This document shows positions 43,419 through 52,786 of a stretch of DNA of 64,000 bases, piece after piece. Made by a program: the position numbers and the translations under genes. The notes below the pieces were generated by a model, which was not told where the DNA came from, searched no databases, and worked only from the letters and a program-made list of their open reading frames with translations. Source of the stretch: Candidatus Gastranaerophilales bacterium (GTDB taxonomy: Bacteria > Cyanobacteriota > Vampirovibrionia > Gastranaerophilales > Gastranaerophilaceae); assembly GCA_944324365.1 (NCBI GenBank), contig CALUWA010000003.1, positions 62,001 through 126,000 on the forward strand, read 5' to 3'. Position 1 is the first letter of the stretch. Each line of letters opens with the position of its first letter.

Positions 43419-43465
43419 ATTTAAAAATATATCTTCTTGAAAATAGGTAAAGAAATATTAATAAC

Positions 43466-44209
43466 TTAGAAAATAAATTCAAATACAATACCGTAGATTC
43501 TTTGTCCCGAATAATTTGATATAACATAAATTGCAGAATTATACGTATGTGAATCAATCGGGATTGTTTTCATTATAATTCCCGGAGAATCTGTAATTTC
43601 GTTTTTAATACTTTTCATAACTTCTATATCGGGGTGTTCTTTCATATTTGATTGTTTAAGCAGATACATTTCTACGGTCATTTCTTTTTGCTCAAAAGGA
43701 TCTGTTACATGTGTCACTTTGATTGATTTTGTGCCATTCGGAATCTCAAATTTTATTGAATCAAATGTTCCTTTTTCAATTTTGGTATCATAAATAAGAA
43801 TATATTTTGAATGCGGACAGTAGTGAATTTCGTTTAAACTTAATGCTTTTTTTAAATACGGGTAATTATTGTTAATTCTTGCATAAAATTCAGAATTAGG
43901 ATTTTCATCTATACAAAATGGCACAAGCGGGTTTGAAGCCCCTCTTATGCAGCCTGCCGCCAGATTTTGTTCAAGTTTTCTTTTGTATAACCAGCCGCCT
44001 AGTCCGAGCAATGCTGCTCCTCCGATAGAACCAAGAGTTATTGCGGTGACCGCGCCCCCGGATAATCCGCCGCTTTTATTACTGTCTGATGTAGATGCCG
44101 CCGGATTTTCATCTATTGCAAAAACGAATGACGGCTGGCCTACTCTTGCCATTGTCATAGGCGAACTTATTGCAAATATAACAAATAATGTAAATAGTTT
44201 TTTCAGCAT
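43466..44209 (-). CDS. Secreted or membrane protein of the pilus-like cluster
   Basis: This 247-residue protein has a signal peptide (LFTLFVIFAISSPMTMA) and a second Gly/Ala-rich hydrophobic helix (about 53-72: SGGAVTAITLGSIGGAALLG) followed by a basic stop (YKRK) and a beta-rich C-terminal domain. No family is recognised. It is coupled (1-bp gap) to a subunit-like gene and divergent from the chaperone-usher-like operon, so a role as anchor or accessory pilus protein is inferred from position. Confidence 0.6.
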   Translation of the reverse strand: MLKKLFTLFVIFAISSPMTMARVGQPSFVFAIDENPAASTSDSNKSGGLSGGAVTAITLGSIGGAALLGLGGWLYKRKLEQNLAAGCIRGASNPLVPFCIDENPNSEFYARINNNYPYLKKALSLNEIHYCPHSKYILIYDTKIEKGTFDSIKFEIPNGTKSIKVTHVTDPFEQKEMTVEMYLLKQSNMKEHPDIEVMKSIKNEITDSPGIIMKTIPIDSHTYNSAIYVISNYSGQRIYGIVFEFIF

Positions 44210-44210
44210 T

Positions 44211-44690
44211 TTAAACCCGTCCCAGTGTAATTACTAACCTAGCTCTATATGAAGTACATACAGTGGTATCATGTGCAAGTACCTGCGGGACAAAAAAGTC
44301 TGTTTCAATTTTGTCGTGCGGATTGTTAATTGTATAAGCTGCGGGGCTGACCGATAAATCTTCATTATTCAGCGGGTATCTGCCGCATGTACTGCAGCAG
44401 CTTTCAAATTTTGCACTGACTTGTATCGGTTCGGATAAATTTGTTGTTATTCTTACTGTAAACGGACTTAGGCTTAGCCTGTAACATTTTTCATTTACCT
44501 GTTCGGTTTGTTTTATTACAACGTTATGCAGTTCGGCGTCTTTATCGTATTCAACATTTTCGACAATAATTTTTTCTATATGCAGAACTTCAGGGACAAC
44601 TGTCTGCAGGGTTTGTGAGGAATATTTTTCCGCAAATGCTGTTGTTCCTGTTGTAAAACATATAATAATTACTAAAATAAATTTTCTCAT
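44211..44690 (-). CDS. Putative pilus subunit (divergent arm)
   Basis: This 159-residue secreted protein (signal peptide ending TTAFA-EKY) has an N-terminal segment SQTLQTVVPEVLHIEK that parallels TQILRATLPAFVDIK (46576 gene) and ESVLTTIVPSAAVVQ (47196 gene). This shared pattern, L-x-T-x-x-P followed by alternating hydrophobics, is what one expects of a donor strand or first strand in fimbrial subunits. A CCSTCG cysteine group is unusual. It is divergent from the main operon. Confidence 0.55.
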   Translation of the reverse strand: MRKFILVIIICFTTGTTAFAEKYSSQTLQTVVPEVLHIEKIIVENVEYDKDAELHNVVIKQTEQVNEKCYRLSLSPFTVRITTNLSEPIQVSAKFESCCSTCGRYPLNNEDLSVSPAAYTINNPHDKIETDFFVPQVLAHDTTVCTSYRARLVITLGRV

Positions 44691-44843
44691 AACTCTTTCT
44701 TCATTAAAACTTTATAACTGATAAATAAATTTAAAATTCTCCGATAAGGCAGGAAATTTATTATCCGATAGTATTCAACTACAGGTTATTTTTTTATTTA
44801 AAAAAAGATTTTTAAATATTTATGCTTGAGGATTTAAATCAGA

Positions 44844-45737
44844 ATGAAAATAATAATTAAGTTTATCATACTAATATTATTGGTTATTATAAGCCCGTCA
44901 GCCCTGGCAAATACATATTTTCGTGCGGAGCTTACGGGTGTTCCCGTTATAACAAATACCTCTATAACTGCAAATGTCGGACTAACTTACCTGCAAGTCG
45001 GGTTTGCAAGGCTTTTTGTAAGTTCATTAGACCAATATATAACTAATAATGATAATCCTTTGGTAAAAATTCCGGTCAATAATTTGTATTTAATCTGTGA
45101 CGGGCAGTCTTTTCAGATAAGCAATACAGGAAGCCAAATGTTTTATGTCGATATGATTGATTTTACGAGAACGGCACAGAAAAATGTGAGTCTGCGTTTG
45201 GAAAATATCGGGGAACTTCCTGCAGGAACATATTCTGTTCCGTTAAAGTTTATAAACAGAACAGGAATTACTTTAGATTATGAGTGCGAGTTTTTATTGA
45301 CTTTTGTTGTTGACGAAAAACAGGCTGTAAGTTCTTTCAGCGGAGATCCTTATATCATACTTAGTGAAGAAGATGTTTTCAATAAACAAATTTCAGTAAA
45401 AAACAAGAACGATGTAAGGCTGGATTTAACTTCTAACACGAATTGGAAACTTTGGCTTGATACATCAAATATAAAGGAACTTGAGGGAGAATACTCACTT
45501 CTTGTGAAAAATGTTTCCGGAAACATAAGTAACTATGAACAAAATATAGTAAGACTTTTGCCAAATCAACATTATCTGCTTGCGCAGGGAACCTCAACTA
45601 TTCGCGGTACGGAACTGGGTAATAGTATTCCTACAAATCTTACTCTTGAATATTCATTTAAAAATTCGGAAACAGACAAGTATATAAAAGAAGGTATAAG
45701 ACAGTATCCGCTGACTTATGTAATAGAGAGGGAATAA
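44844..45737 (+). CDS. Secreted beta-rich protein, putative pilus tip or adaptor
   Basis: This 297-residue protein has a signal peptide (IIKFIILILLVIISPSALA-NTY) and a two-part beta-strand-rich mature region, the first about 30-150 with two cysteines (YLICDG, DYECEF) and the second about 165-297. It resembles no family I can name. It is the first gene of a tight five-gene run (gaps 1, 9, 11 and -1 bp) with a PapD-like chaperone and an usher-like protein, so a tip adhesin or large subunit is a reasonable guess. Confidence 0.6.
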   Translation: MKIIIKFIILILLVIISPSALANTYFRAELTGVPVITNTSITANVGLTYLQVGFARLFVSSLDQYITNNDNPLVKIPVNNLYLICDGQSFQISNTGSQMFYVDMIDFTRTAQKNVSLRLENIGELPAGTYSVPLKFINRTGITLDYECEFLLTFVVDEKQAVSSFSGDPYIILSEEDVFNKQISVKNKNDVRLDLTSNTNWKLWLDTSNIKELEGEYSLLVKNVSGNISNYEQNIVRLLPNQHYLLAQGTSTIRGTELGNSIPTNLTLEYSFKNSETDKYIKEGIRQYPLTYVIERE

Positions 45738-45738
45738 T

Positions 45739-46566
45739 ATGAAAAATTTATTGAAATTATTTGTGCTTATTTTGACAATTATTGTAAACACCAATTACGG
45801 CTTTGCGGCTGTAAAGGTAATGCCTACATTAATAGAGCTCAATGCAAATAAAAGCAAAGGGAATTATCTTACGACATCATTTTTTGTTCAGGCCGATAAA
45901 AATGAAACTATAAGATTTAAATTATATCCCGAATATTTTACGATAACCGATGAGGGAAAAATGAGTGCCGTACCGGTTTGTGCAAATAATGACAACCTTA
46001 TTCCGCATGCGCGCTTCGTTCCTAACGAATTTACATTAAAAAACGGGGTTCCGCAGCTTGTAAGGGTGACGTTTACCGATATAAAAAGCCTGCCTGACGG
46101 TGAATCCAGAATGGTTATGTTTATAGAAGACGTTGCGGCAAAAGAGATTATTCTGCCGAATAAAAATAAAAATGTTAATACCAAACTCATTGTAAAAACA
46201 CGGCTTGGTATACCGATATATGTTGATAAAGGAAAGTTTGTGAAGGTAGGTTATTTTGATGACCTGCAGGTGCAAAAAAATAACCGGAACCTTGTGTATA
46301 AAATGGAGCTAAGCGCCGGCGGAAACAGTAAAGTCCGCTATCACGGCAAAGCTCAGATTATTAAAGATAAAAATCTTATAAAAGAGTTTAACTTAAACAG
46401 CAACACAATAAGAGCAAATGGTGTCTTTGAGGAGCAGGGGCTTATTCCTGACGATTTAAAAGACGGCGATTATATCTTGAAAGTTATTTTAACTTATAAA
46501 AACGAAAAAGGGGAAAATAAAAATCTTATAAGAGAAACCCAATTTAATGTTAGTAATTCAATTTAA
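45739..46566 (+). CDS. PapD-like periplasmic pilus chaperone
   Basis: This 275-residue protein has a signal peptide (ending NYGFA-AVKV) and two Ig-like domains. The N-terminal pattern KVMPTLIELNANKSKGNYLTT, IRFKLYPEYFTI, and the strand FVPNEFTLKNGVPQLVRVTF follow the first domain of archaic-type PapD chaperones, and KVRYHGKAQI...GVFEEQG fits the second. It would fold and cap subunits encoded next to it. The match is by strand pattern; sequence divergence is high. Confidence 0.65.
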   Translation: MKNLLKLFVLILTIIVNTNYGFAAVKVMPTLIELNANKSKGNYLTTSFFVQADKNETIRFKLYPEYFTITDEGKMSAVPVCANNDNLIPHARFVPNEFTLKNGVPQLVRVTFTDIKSLPDGESRMVMFIEDVAAKEIILPNKNKNVNTKLIVKTRLGIPIYVDKGKFVKVGYFDDLQVQKNNRNLVYKMELSAGGNSKVRYHGKAQIIKDKNLIKEFNLNSNTIRANGVFEEQGLIPDDLKDGDYILKVILTYKNEKGENKNLIRETQFNVSNSI

Positions 46567-46575
46567 GGAGAGAAC

Positions 46576-47184
46576 ATGAAAAAAACAAAACTTTTAGCTT
46601 CACTTTTGGTATTTGCGGCAACATGTATGTGTGTGCAGGCAGAAACTTTTGACACCCAGATTTTAAGAGCAACACTGCCGGCATTTGTTGATATTAAGGC
46701 CGAAACTGATATTCAGACAAAAACAATTGACCCTGCAACCGGTAATCTTGACAGCGGCTTTTTATCTGTTTTTACAATCCAGGCAAATGATAAGGTAGAT
46801 TTATACCTGACTGCAAAAGCCGATACGGAAGCCGGTTATGACAAAGCATTCTTTAAAAAAGCAGGAGTTGTATATGTGATTTTGACTAATACAGCGAAAA
46901 AACCTACAACAGCCGCACTTGCGGATATTAAAACCGGCTCGGCTGTTCCTGCAAACAACCCGAATGCTATAGCTTATCCTGTAACCGGTGTTAATATTGC
47001 GGGAGCCACTACTGTAGAACCGCAATACAATGACGGCAAAAACCAGTACGAATTTACGGTAAATCCGGGAGTTACAACTGCCACAACAACAATATCCGCG
47101 GCAGTAGATTCAACTACATACTCGTTTGATGATAATGCCGGAACTTATGAGGCATACGTCACTTTGACAGATACTACAACATAG
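46576..47184 (+). CDS. Putative major pilus subunit
   Basis: This 202-residue protein has a strong AAGGAG site, a signal peptide (LLASLLVFAATCMCVQA) and a Thr/Ala-rich mature beta protein without cysteine. N-terminal TQILRATLPAFVDIK and internal NNPNAIAYPV and AGTYEAYVTL recur in the next gene (SNPNVIAYPV, AGVYESVITL), so the two are paralogous subunits. Position between chaperone and usher-like genes and the best ribosome-binding site suggest the abundant subunit. Confidence 0.65.
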   Translation: MKKTKLLASLLVFAATCMCVQAETFDTQILRATLPAFVDIKAETDIQTKTIDPATGNLDSGFLSVFTIQANDKVDLYLTAKADTEAGYDKAFFKKAGVVYVILTNTAKKPTTAALADIKTGSAVPANNPNAIAYPVTGVNIAGATTVEPQYNDGKNQYEFTVNPGVTTATTTISAAVDSTTYSFDDNAGTYEAYVTLTDTTT

Positions 47185-47195
47185 GATATTTTCGG

Positions 47196-47801
47196 ATGAA
47201 AGATAACATTATTATTCTTCTTTCGATATTACTTACCGCACCGGCTTGTTCCGGTGCGGCGGTAATGGAGAGCGTGCTTACAACCATAGTGCCTTCTGCG
47301 GCTGTTGTTCAGGCAGTTCCAAACTCAAAAAACAATAGTGTAATAAATCCGGAAAACGGTTTTCAATCAGGTTTAGAAGCCGTGTTTAACGTTAAAACCA
47401 ACGGGGATGACAGCACATATGACTTTGTTATTTCAAGCTCTATTGATACCCTTGGCGGGGTGAAGAGTGCATATGTTATGAACAACGGTAAATTATATCT
47501 GATGCTGGGTAATAAGGATAATTTACCTGAAGCAGGAGCCGTTTTGGATATATTATCGGGCAGTCCGGTTAGTAATCCCAATGTTATTGCTTATCCTGTT
47601 ATTAATAATTCCCCGTATGATATAACACCTCAAACTTATAACGGAACTCTTTGCTGCAAAGTTTTGAGCAAAGGGCACCAGGATATGAATATTTCCCAGT
47701 TTATCAGCAGTACACCGCTTGTTAATACTTATTCAATCGGAGAGGATTCTGCCGGAGTTTACGAATCTGTAATTACACTGAATATATACAGGAAACCTTA
47801 A
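47196..47801 (+). CDS. Putative minor pilus subunit
   Basis: This 201-residue secreted protein is a paralogue of the 46576 product with the same order of motifs (ESVLTTIVPSAAVV, SNPNVIAYPV, AGVYESVITL) and a pair of adjacent cysteines (LCCKV). It overlaps the usher-like gene by one base, so translation is coupled. Confidence 0.63.
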   Translation: MKDNIIILLSILLTAPACSGAAVMESVLTTIVPSAAVVQAVPNSKNNSVINPENGFQSGLEAVFNVKTNGDDSTYDFVISSSIDTLGGVKSAYVMNNGKLYLMLGNKDNLPEAGAVLDILSGSPVSNPNVIAYPVINNSPYDITPQTYNGTLCCKVLSKGHQDMNISQFISSTPLVNTYSIGEDSAGVYESVITLNIYRKP

Positions 47802-50557
47802 TGAAAATTTTTATACTGCTGATGTTTTTAATTCTGGGAGGAGCTTGCTGCGCTTTTTCGCAAACCGCATCTACAACTGTGACTTCTATGACCGTAAATG
47901 AAGCTGAGTCTTATGATTTGGAAGTTTATATGGATTCTTCAAACAATATTTTTCTGCCGGTAAAACAAATTGCAAAAATTTTTAATATTCCCATTTCAAT
48001 GAACCACTCTCAGAAAGAAATTATATTTTGTAACTTTGAGGAGAAAAAAGTTCGTATAAATAGAGCCGGTACATTTGTAGATGATAACAAACAGCAGGCC
48101 TCTGTGTTTTTTCAAAAAAACGGAATTATTGAGCCGGATGAATTTTATATTGATAAACAGACTGCTTTTTTTATTTTTAATTCTGATTTTGATATTGATG
48201 AGAGTTCTTTAGGGGTATCGGTTGTAAATAAATATATAGTAAAGAATGTTGAAAATTCACAGGAAGATGAAGCTCCGGAAAAAGAAATTTTACAGCCGAA
48301 GGAGAAAGGCAAATTATCATTTGATACGTTTGAAGTCAACAATTCAATGATGAACGATTCTACAAAACAGGTTTATTTAAATGCGACGCAAAATAATGTA
48401 ATGTTCAACAATAATACAAGAATGAGCTTAAAAGGTAAATTGTATGATGGAGATTATGCCCTAAACTTTAATACAAATAATTATACTCAACAATTTTTTT
48501 CATTTGGCGGGTTAAGTTTTACCTACAGGAACAAATGGCGAGATAAATACTACGAACTCGGGCAGGTCTCAGGATTTAGAGATAATTACAATTCCATTGG
48601 TACTATGTTAATCGGCGCACAGTTGTCGGATTACGATGAATACGCGCAAAAGGATAATATGTTTAAAGATAATATCTTAAAAAAAGGAGATTCCAGACAT
48701 CGTATTTTTGCGGGAATATCCGGTTTTAATAACCGGCTGTTCAGTTCAAACGGCTATATTTATCAGATGACATCAAAAAAACTCGTCACCGGGTTTAACA
48801 GGCAATATGGAATTGATGATAATATAAAACTTGATACAAAAGTAATCTACGATAAAATTATTCAGAAAAATAATGATGCATTGTTCTTAACGAATTTATA
48901 TAACGATTATTCGATTTTGTCGTCAGGGGTTTACAGAAATCCTAATACAATGGAAGGAGCCAGTGTTATAAATACTTTGAGCTTATTTAAGAATGAATTT
49001 TATAAATTGAATGCTCTTGCCGGAGTTTCGGTGATGAAAGATTTTAACTATGATTCCGGGAAATACAAGCCCGGATATTCCTTGTCATTGGAAAATATAT
49101 TGGATTATAAAAATACAACACTTAAGTTTCGCCTGTATCAGCAATCGCCAAATTATTATGTTGCCGGTTCGGATTCCGGTTTTATTTGTGACAGGCTCGG
49201 GGCCGAAATAGGAGCAAACTATGCCCGTGACAACTTAAGCGCTAATGTACGTTATACCAGATATCTTTCAAATTTGGACAAAAGGTATCTAGGCGGTACA
49301 ACTACATTCGATGAAGCCTATATAAATGCGGGAGCGAAAATATTTAATTTTGCAAAAGTCCGCCTAAACGGAAATCTCAGATACGGAGAAAACAGTATCG
49401 GGCATAATCTTAACTATTACTACAATTTGAATGTTAACAAGAGTATAAACCAAAATTTAACTTTGGAGGCCGGGCATATGGGAAATGCTTATAACACGGA
49501 ATACGCATCCGGTTATAATTCATATTCCAGCGGGTTTAAGAGTAATTACGATACTACATATCTGAACGCTAACTACAGATTACCGAAGAATAAGGGCGTG
49601 CTGACTCTCGGGCATGATACAGTAAATTATGAATCAGGCGGTGCAAGAAACGATTATAATATGATAAAAGTTAATTACAGATTTCCGGAATTTAAAAGAA
49701 TAATTTTGGGGCTTGGAATTGGATATAAATATCAAGGACTTGACGGCGGTTGTACATATAGCGTAGCAATAGGCTACAGAACAAAAACAGGCATGATAAT
49801 CAGCCTGAATTATCAATATAATACGGCAATGGGATATGTTTTTAACAATATGTATATTCCGGCAAATTCAAGGCATTCAATTAATTTTACAATGAATGAT
49901 ACTTTTGCATTTTCAGGCAGCGGGCTTCAATCTATAGGGACTAGTTCTCCAAACGAGGGATTTGTTGAGATAGTTGCTTATATAGATAAGAATAATAATA
50001 AAATTTTTGATAAGGATGATATAAAGGTTCCGAATGTTCCGTTTCAGGTTGGCTGGAAAAGCCACTCTGTAAAAACAAAACGCAGCGGATTTTGCCCGCT
50101 TCAAAGTGTTGAAAAAGGGTACTATGATGTAAAACTTGACGGAGATAATCTGCACGCAAATCTTTCACCAGCTAGAAAAATGACGCAGCATATCTATGTA
50201 GATCCCTTGAAGATTACCAGAGTGGAATTTCCTCTTGTGAGTTCTGTCGGAAATATTTCAGGTAAATTGAAAATAGCAGATGATTTTAACAGAAATATGG
50301 TAATATCCGATTTTATTGTTTCTCTTTTCGATATGGAAGGTCATGAAATTTCTTATTCAACGGTGGATTCGCAGGGAAATTATTATTTTTCCGGTATTTC
50401 TCCCGGAAAATATAAAATTACTTTGGATGAAAGTTTTATAAATGATTATAATTTAGTACCGGATGAAAATAATGGTGAAATAACCATAGATATTCCATAT
50501 GTTTATAAAGAATTTGTGGAGTTGAACAATCAGGATTTGGTTTATAAATGTTTCTGA
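47801..50557 (+). CDS. Usher-like outer-membrane protein
   Basis: This 918-residue protein has a signal peptide (LILGGACCAFS), an N-terminal domain (about 35-150: YDLEVYMDSSNNIFLPVKQI, DEFYIDKQTAFFIF) like usher N-terminal domains, a long region of amphipathic beta strands (about 190-700, with YELGQVSGFRDNYNSIGTM), and two C-terminal Ig/SdrD-like domains (VEIVAYIDKNNNKIFDKDD; GNISGKLKI with GISPGKYKITL). This is the layout of chaperone-usher secretion channels, though no close relative is recognised. It would translocate the adjacent subunits. An alternative is a generic beta-barrel surface protein. Confidence 0.62.
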   Translation: MKIFILLMFLILGGACCAFSQTASTTVTSMTVNEAESYDLEVYMDSSNNIFLPVKQIAKIFNIPISMNHSQKEIIFCNFEEKKVRINRAGTFVDDNKQQASVFFQKNGIIEPDEFYIDKQTAFFIFNSDFDIDESSLGVSVVNKYIVKNVENSQEDEAPEKEILQPKEKGKLSFDTFEVNNSMMNDSTKQVYLNATQNNVMFNNNTRMSLKGKLYDGDYALNFNTNNYTQQFFSFGGLSFTYRNKWRDKYYELGQVSGFRDNYNSIGTMLIGAQLSDYDEYAQKDNMFKDNILKKGDSRHRIFAGISGFNNRLFSSNGYIYQMTSKKLVTGFNRQYGIDDNIKLDTKVIYDKIIQKNNDALFLTNLYNDYSILSSGVYRNPNTMEGASVINTLSLFKNEFYKLNALAGVSVMKDFNYDSGKYKPGYSLSLENILDYKNTTLKFRLYQQSPNYYVAGSDSGFICDRLGAEIGANYARDNLSANVRYTRYLSNLDKRYLGGTTTFDEAYINAGAKIFNFAKVRLNGNLRYGENSIGHNLNYYYNLNVNKSINQNLTLEAGHMGNAYNTEYASGYNSYSSGFKSNYDTTYLNANYRLPKNKGVLTLGHDTVNYESGGARNDYNMIKVNYRFPEFKRIILGLGIGYKYQGLDGGCTYSVAIGYRTKTGMIISLNYQYNTAMGYVFNNMYIPANSRHSINFTMNDTFAFSGSGLQSIGTSSPNEGFVEIVAYIDKNNNKIFDKDDIKVPNVPFQVGWKSHSVKTKRSGFCPLQSVEKGYYDVKLDGDNLHANLSPARKMTQHIYVDPLKITRVEFPLVSSVGNISGKLKIADDFNRNMVISDFIVSLFDMEGHEISYSTVDSQGNYYFSGISPGKYKITLDESFINDYNLVPDENNGEITIDIPYVYKEFVELNNQDLVYKCF

Positions 50558-50611
50558 TTTTCTTGCAAAGTTATGGTATGTATAGTTAAATATTAAAGAG
50601 GTATATGTTTT

Positions 50612-51487
50612 ATGAAAATTATAAACGTTGAAACTTCCGGAGGACTTGTATTAAAAGGTGTTATGTGGAATTCTGAAAATCAGGATACCGTTGTTATTTT
50701 GATGAACGGATTGTGCAGCAATATTTTTCAAAACGAGTTTTTTGCGGCAACCGGAGAACTGCTTTATAAAAACAATATCTCATTTATTTGCGCGCAGGCA
50801 ATGGATGCTTTTTCTTACATGGGCTATTTTGACAGCAAAAAAAGAAAACTGATTAATACGGGAGTTGTAAACACCGATTTCAGCAAAGCGTATGAAGATG
50901 TCGAGGCTTATGTAAAATTTGCGAAAGAAGCGGGGTTTAAACGTATAATTCTTGGCGGACATTGTATCGGTTCAAACAAAGTTATTAATTATCTTGCGAG
51001 CACAAAAGATGATTTTGTTGACAGCTTCATCATATCTTCGCCGGTTGATTTAACCCACTTTTGGGATACGTTGAAGGACAAAGATATGTATCTTGAAACT
51101 GCGGAACGGTTTGTAAAAGAAGGCCGCGGAGATGATATTCTTCCGTTTATATTTTTGAATTTTTCGCCGATGAGTGCAAAAACTCTTCTTGATTTTTATC
51201 ATGCGGATAACCTTAGAAATTGTCCCGTAATCAGTAATGACGGAGAAACGGATTCATTAGGCGCCATCAAAATTAACGGTACTTTTTTAATCGGTTCAAA
51301 TGACAGTATGACTGGTGGTGATGCGGAAGGGTTTGTAAAAAAGATTAATTCTTATTGTCAAGAACCTGAAAAAAATCGTATAGTGATTGTTCCTCATGCA
51401 ACCCATATTTTTTACGGCAAGCATAATGAGTATGCATCTGCCGTGTTGAAAAGTGTTTTATATAAAAATTTGGAATATGCCGGGTAA
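50612..51487 (+). CDS. Alpha/beta hydrolase with cysteine nucleophile position
   Basis: This 291-residue cytoplasmic protein has the alpha/beta-hydrolase order: oxyanion region ILMNGLCSN, nucleophile elbow GGHCIGS with Cys118 in place of serine, an acidic residue near GSNDSM and a histidine in PHATHIFYG. Dienelactone hydrolases also use cysteine here. The closest pattern is DUF1749-type hydrolases. The substrate is unknown. AGAGG precedes the ATG. Confidence 0.75.
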   Translation: MKIINVETSGGLVLKGVMWNSENQDTVVILMNGLCSNIFQNEFFAATGELLYKNNISFICAQAMDAFSYMGYFDSKKRKLINTGVVNTDFSKAYEDVEAYVKFAKEAGFKRIILGGHCIGSNKVINYLASTKDDFVDSFIISSPVDLTHFWDTLKDKDMYLETAERFVKEGRGDDILPFIFLNFSPMSAKTLLDFYHADNLRNCPVISNDGETDSLGAIKINGTFLIGSNDSMTGGDAEGFVKKINSYCQEPEKNRIVIVPHATHIFYGKHNEYASAVLKSVLYKNLEYAG

Positions 51488-51509
51488 TCTTGGTTTCCTT
51501 ATGCAAAAA

Positions 51510-51537
51510 AAAGCCGGCGTATAAAACGCACGGCTTT
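51510..51537. terminator. Bidirectional terminator between convergent genes
   Basis: AAAGCCG-GCGT stem with ACGC-A-CGGCTTT and a five-base loop, A-rich before and T-containing after. It lies between the hydrolase gene and sepF. Confidence 0.8.
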
Positions 51538-51577
51538 ATTCAAAAATAACTATCCTCTCTTCTTACCCATTATGTGA

Positions 51578-52081
51578 CTATTGAAGAGGTGCTCTCCACA
51601 ATGAATCACTAAATTTATTTTGAGTTTGGTTCATATCTACAGACAAAGTTACATTGCTTGGTGTAAATACAAATACCAAATCTCCGACTTTTTGCGGTTT
51701 GCCGTTTAATGCATGAGCAGCTCCGCATACAAAATCAATTGTTCTTTGAGATTGTTCTTTATCTAACAAGTGAAGATTAAGAACAATAGTTTTTCTATCT
51801 TTAAGGTGTTGAACGATTTGAGCAGCATCATCAAATGAACGAGGTTCCATAACAATAACTTCATAACCTCTGTAATTAGGGTGTGTAACTACCTTTAAGT
51901 CATTATTTTTTTCTTGTCTTGGTTGATAAGTATAAGCAGGATCCAATGCTAAATTGTCTTCTGTTTCATATTCATCATCAATAATTTCTTCACCCATTTC
52001 ATCAAATATAGTTTCTTTTGGTTCAAAACCCTTTACCAAAAAATCTACAACTGATTTGATTTTGTCTGTAACTGCTGCCAC
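51578..52081 (-). CDS. sepF: Cell division protein SepF
   Basis: This 167-residue protein has an N-terminal membrane-binding amphipathic helix region, an acidic linker and the SepF/DUF552 domain (RGYEVIVMEPRSFDDAAQIV, RKTIVLNLHLLDKEQSQRTIDFVCGA). SepF rings tether FtsZ to the membrane in Gram-positives, cyanobacteria and archaea. It follows yggS by 42 bp, the usual order. ftsZ is 10 kb away on the other strand. Confidence 0.95.
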   Translation of the reverse strand: MAAVTDKIKSVVDFLVKGFEPKETIFDEMGEEIIDDEYETEDNLALDPAYTYQPRQEKNNDLKVVTHPNYRGYEVIVMEPRSFDDAAQIVQHLKDRKTIVLNLHLLDKEQSQRTIDFVCGAAHALNGKPQKVGDLVFVFTPSNVTLSVDMNQTQNKFSDSLWRAPLQ

Positions 52082-52123
52082 CGTTTTTCCTCCGTCCTTT
52101 TATTAATTTATTACTAATTTCCA

Positions 52124-52786
52124 CTAACTAAACAATTTTCTGCCTATTCTGAGCATTGTCGCTCCCTCTTGAGCTGCAATCACGTAATCTTGACTCATTC
52201 CCATTGATAATTCGTTAAGTCTGCAATTAAACATTGTTTCCAATTCCTTTTTGGTATCCGCAACATCTTTAAAAAGACGTCTAATCTCTTCTTCCGGAGC
52301 CCCGAGAGGAGTCATATTCATTAATCCCAAAACTTTGATATTCGGAAGTTTCTGAATTTCGCCAAAAGCTTCAAATAATTCACTTTTGGAAAATCCGGAC
52401 TTTTGAACCTCTCCGGCATTGTTTAACTGCAATAAAATATTCTGAACTTTCCCTAATTCCCCTGCTTCGCAGGAAATCTTTGAAGCAATTTTAAAAGAAT
52501 CGACTGAATGAATTACATCAAAACCTTCGACAGCACGCTTTGCTTTGTTGCTTTGCAAATGTCCGATAAAGTGAAATTTTGAATTAGCTCTCACTTCTTG
52601 CGGCAAATTGTTAATTTTTTCAAGAGCCTCAACGACTCGTGACTCCCCAAAATTTCTCAACCCTGCCTCGTAAGCAGCAATCATAGCTGTCTCGTCAAAA
52701 TATTTCGTAACTGCAATAATATTTGGTTTATAAGGTGCGATTTCTTCCTGTATTTGTAAAAGATTCTTTTCGATAGTATATTGCAT
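52124..52786 (-). CDS. yggS: YggS-family PLP homeostasis protein
   Basis: This 220-residue protein binds pyridoxal phosphate through the lysine of IIAVTKYFD and has the family motifs NFGESRVVEALEK, FHFIGHLQSNKAKRAV, HSVDSFKIASKIS and LSMGMSQDYVIAAQEG. It has no known catalysis and buffers PLP. The start at 52786 (MQYTIEKN) matches family length; an ATG 45 bases upstream would add a non-conserved extension. Confidence 0.93.
   Translation of the reverse strand: MQYTIEKNLLQIQEEIAPYKPNIIAVTKYFDETAMIAAYEAGLRNFGESRVVEALEKINNLPQEVRANSKFHFIGHLQSNKAKRAVEGFDVIHSVDSFKIASKISCEAGELGKVQNILLQLNNAGEVQKSGFSKSELFEAFGEIQKLPNIKVLGLMNMTPLGAPEEEIRRLFKDVADTKKELETMFNCRLNELSMGMSQDYVIAAQEGATMLRIGRKLFS

Larger units (their letters stand above)
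43089..43465. other. Gene-free repeat-rich gap
   Basis: The 377 bp hold a terminator, a segment with inverted GGATTTGC/GCAAATCC, and the third tRNA-Asp tail copy. Reading frames crossing it on both strands follow repeat sequence and have no ribosome-binding site. Confidence 0.6.

Noticed and set aside
43154-43450. 98-residue frame across the third tRNA tail copy
   Set aside because: Repeat-derived, starts inside a non-coding gap and has no ribosome-binding site.
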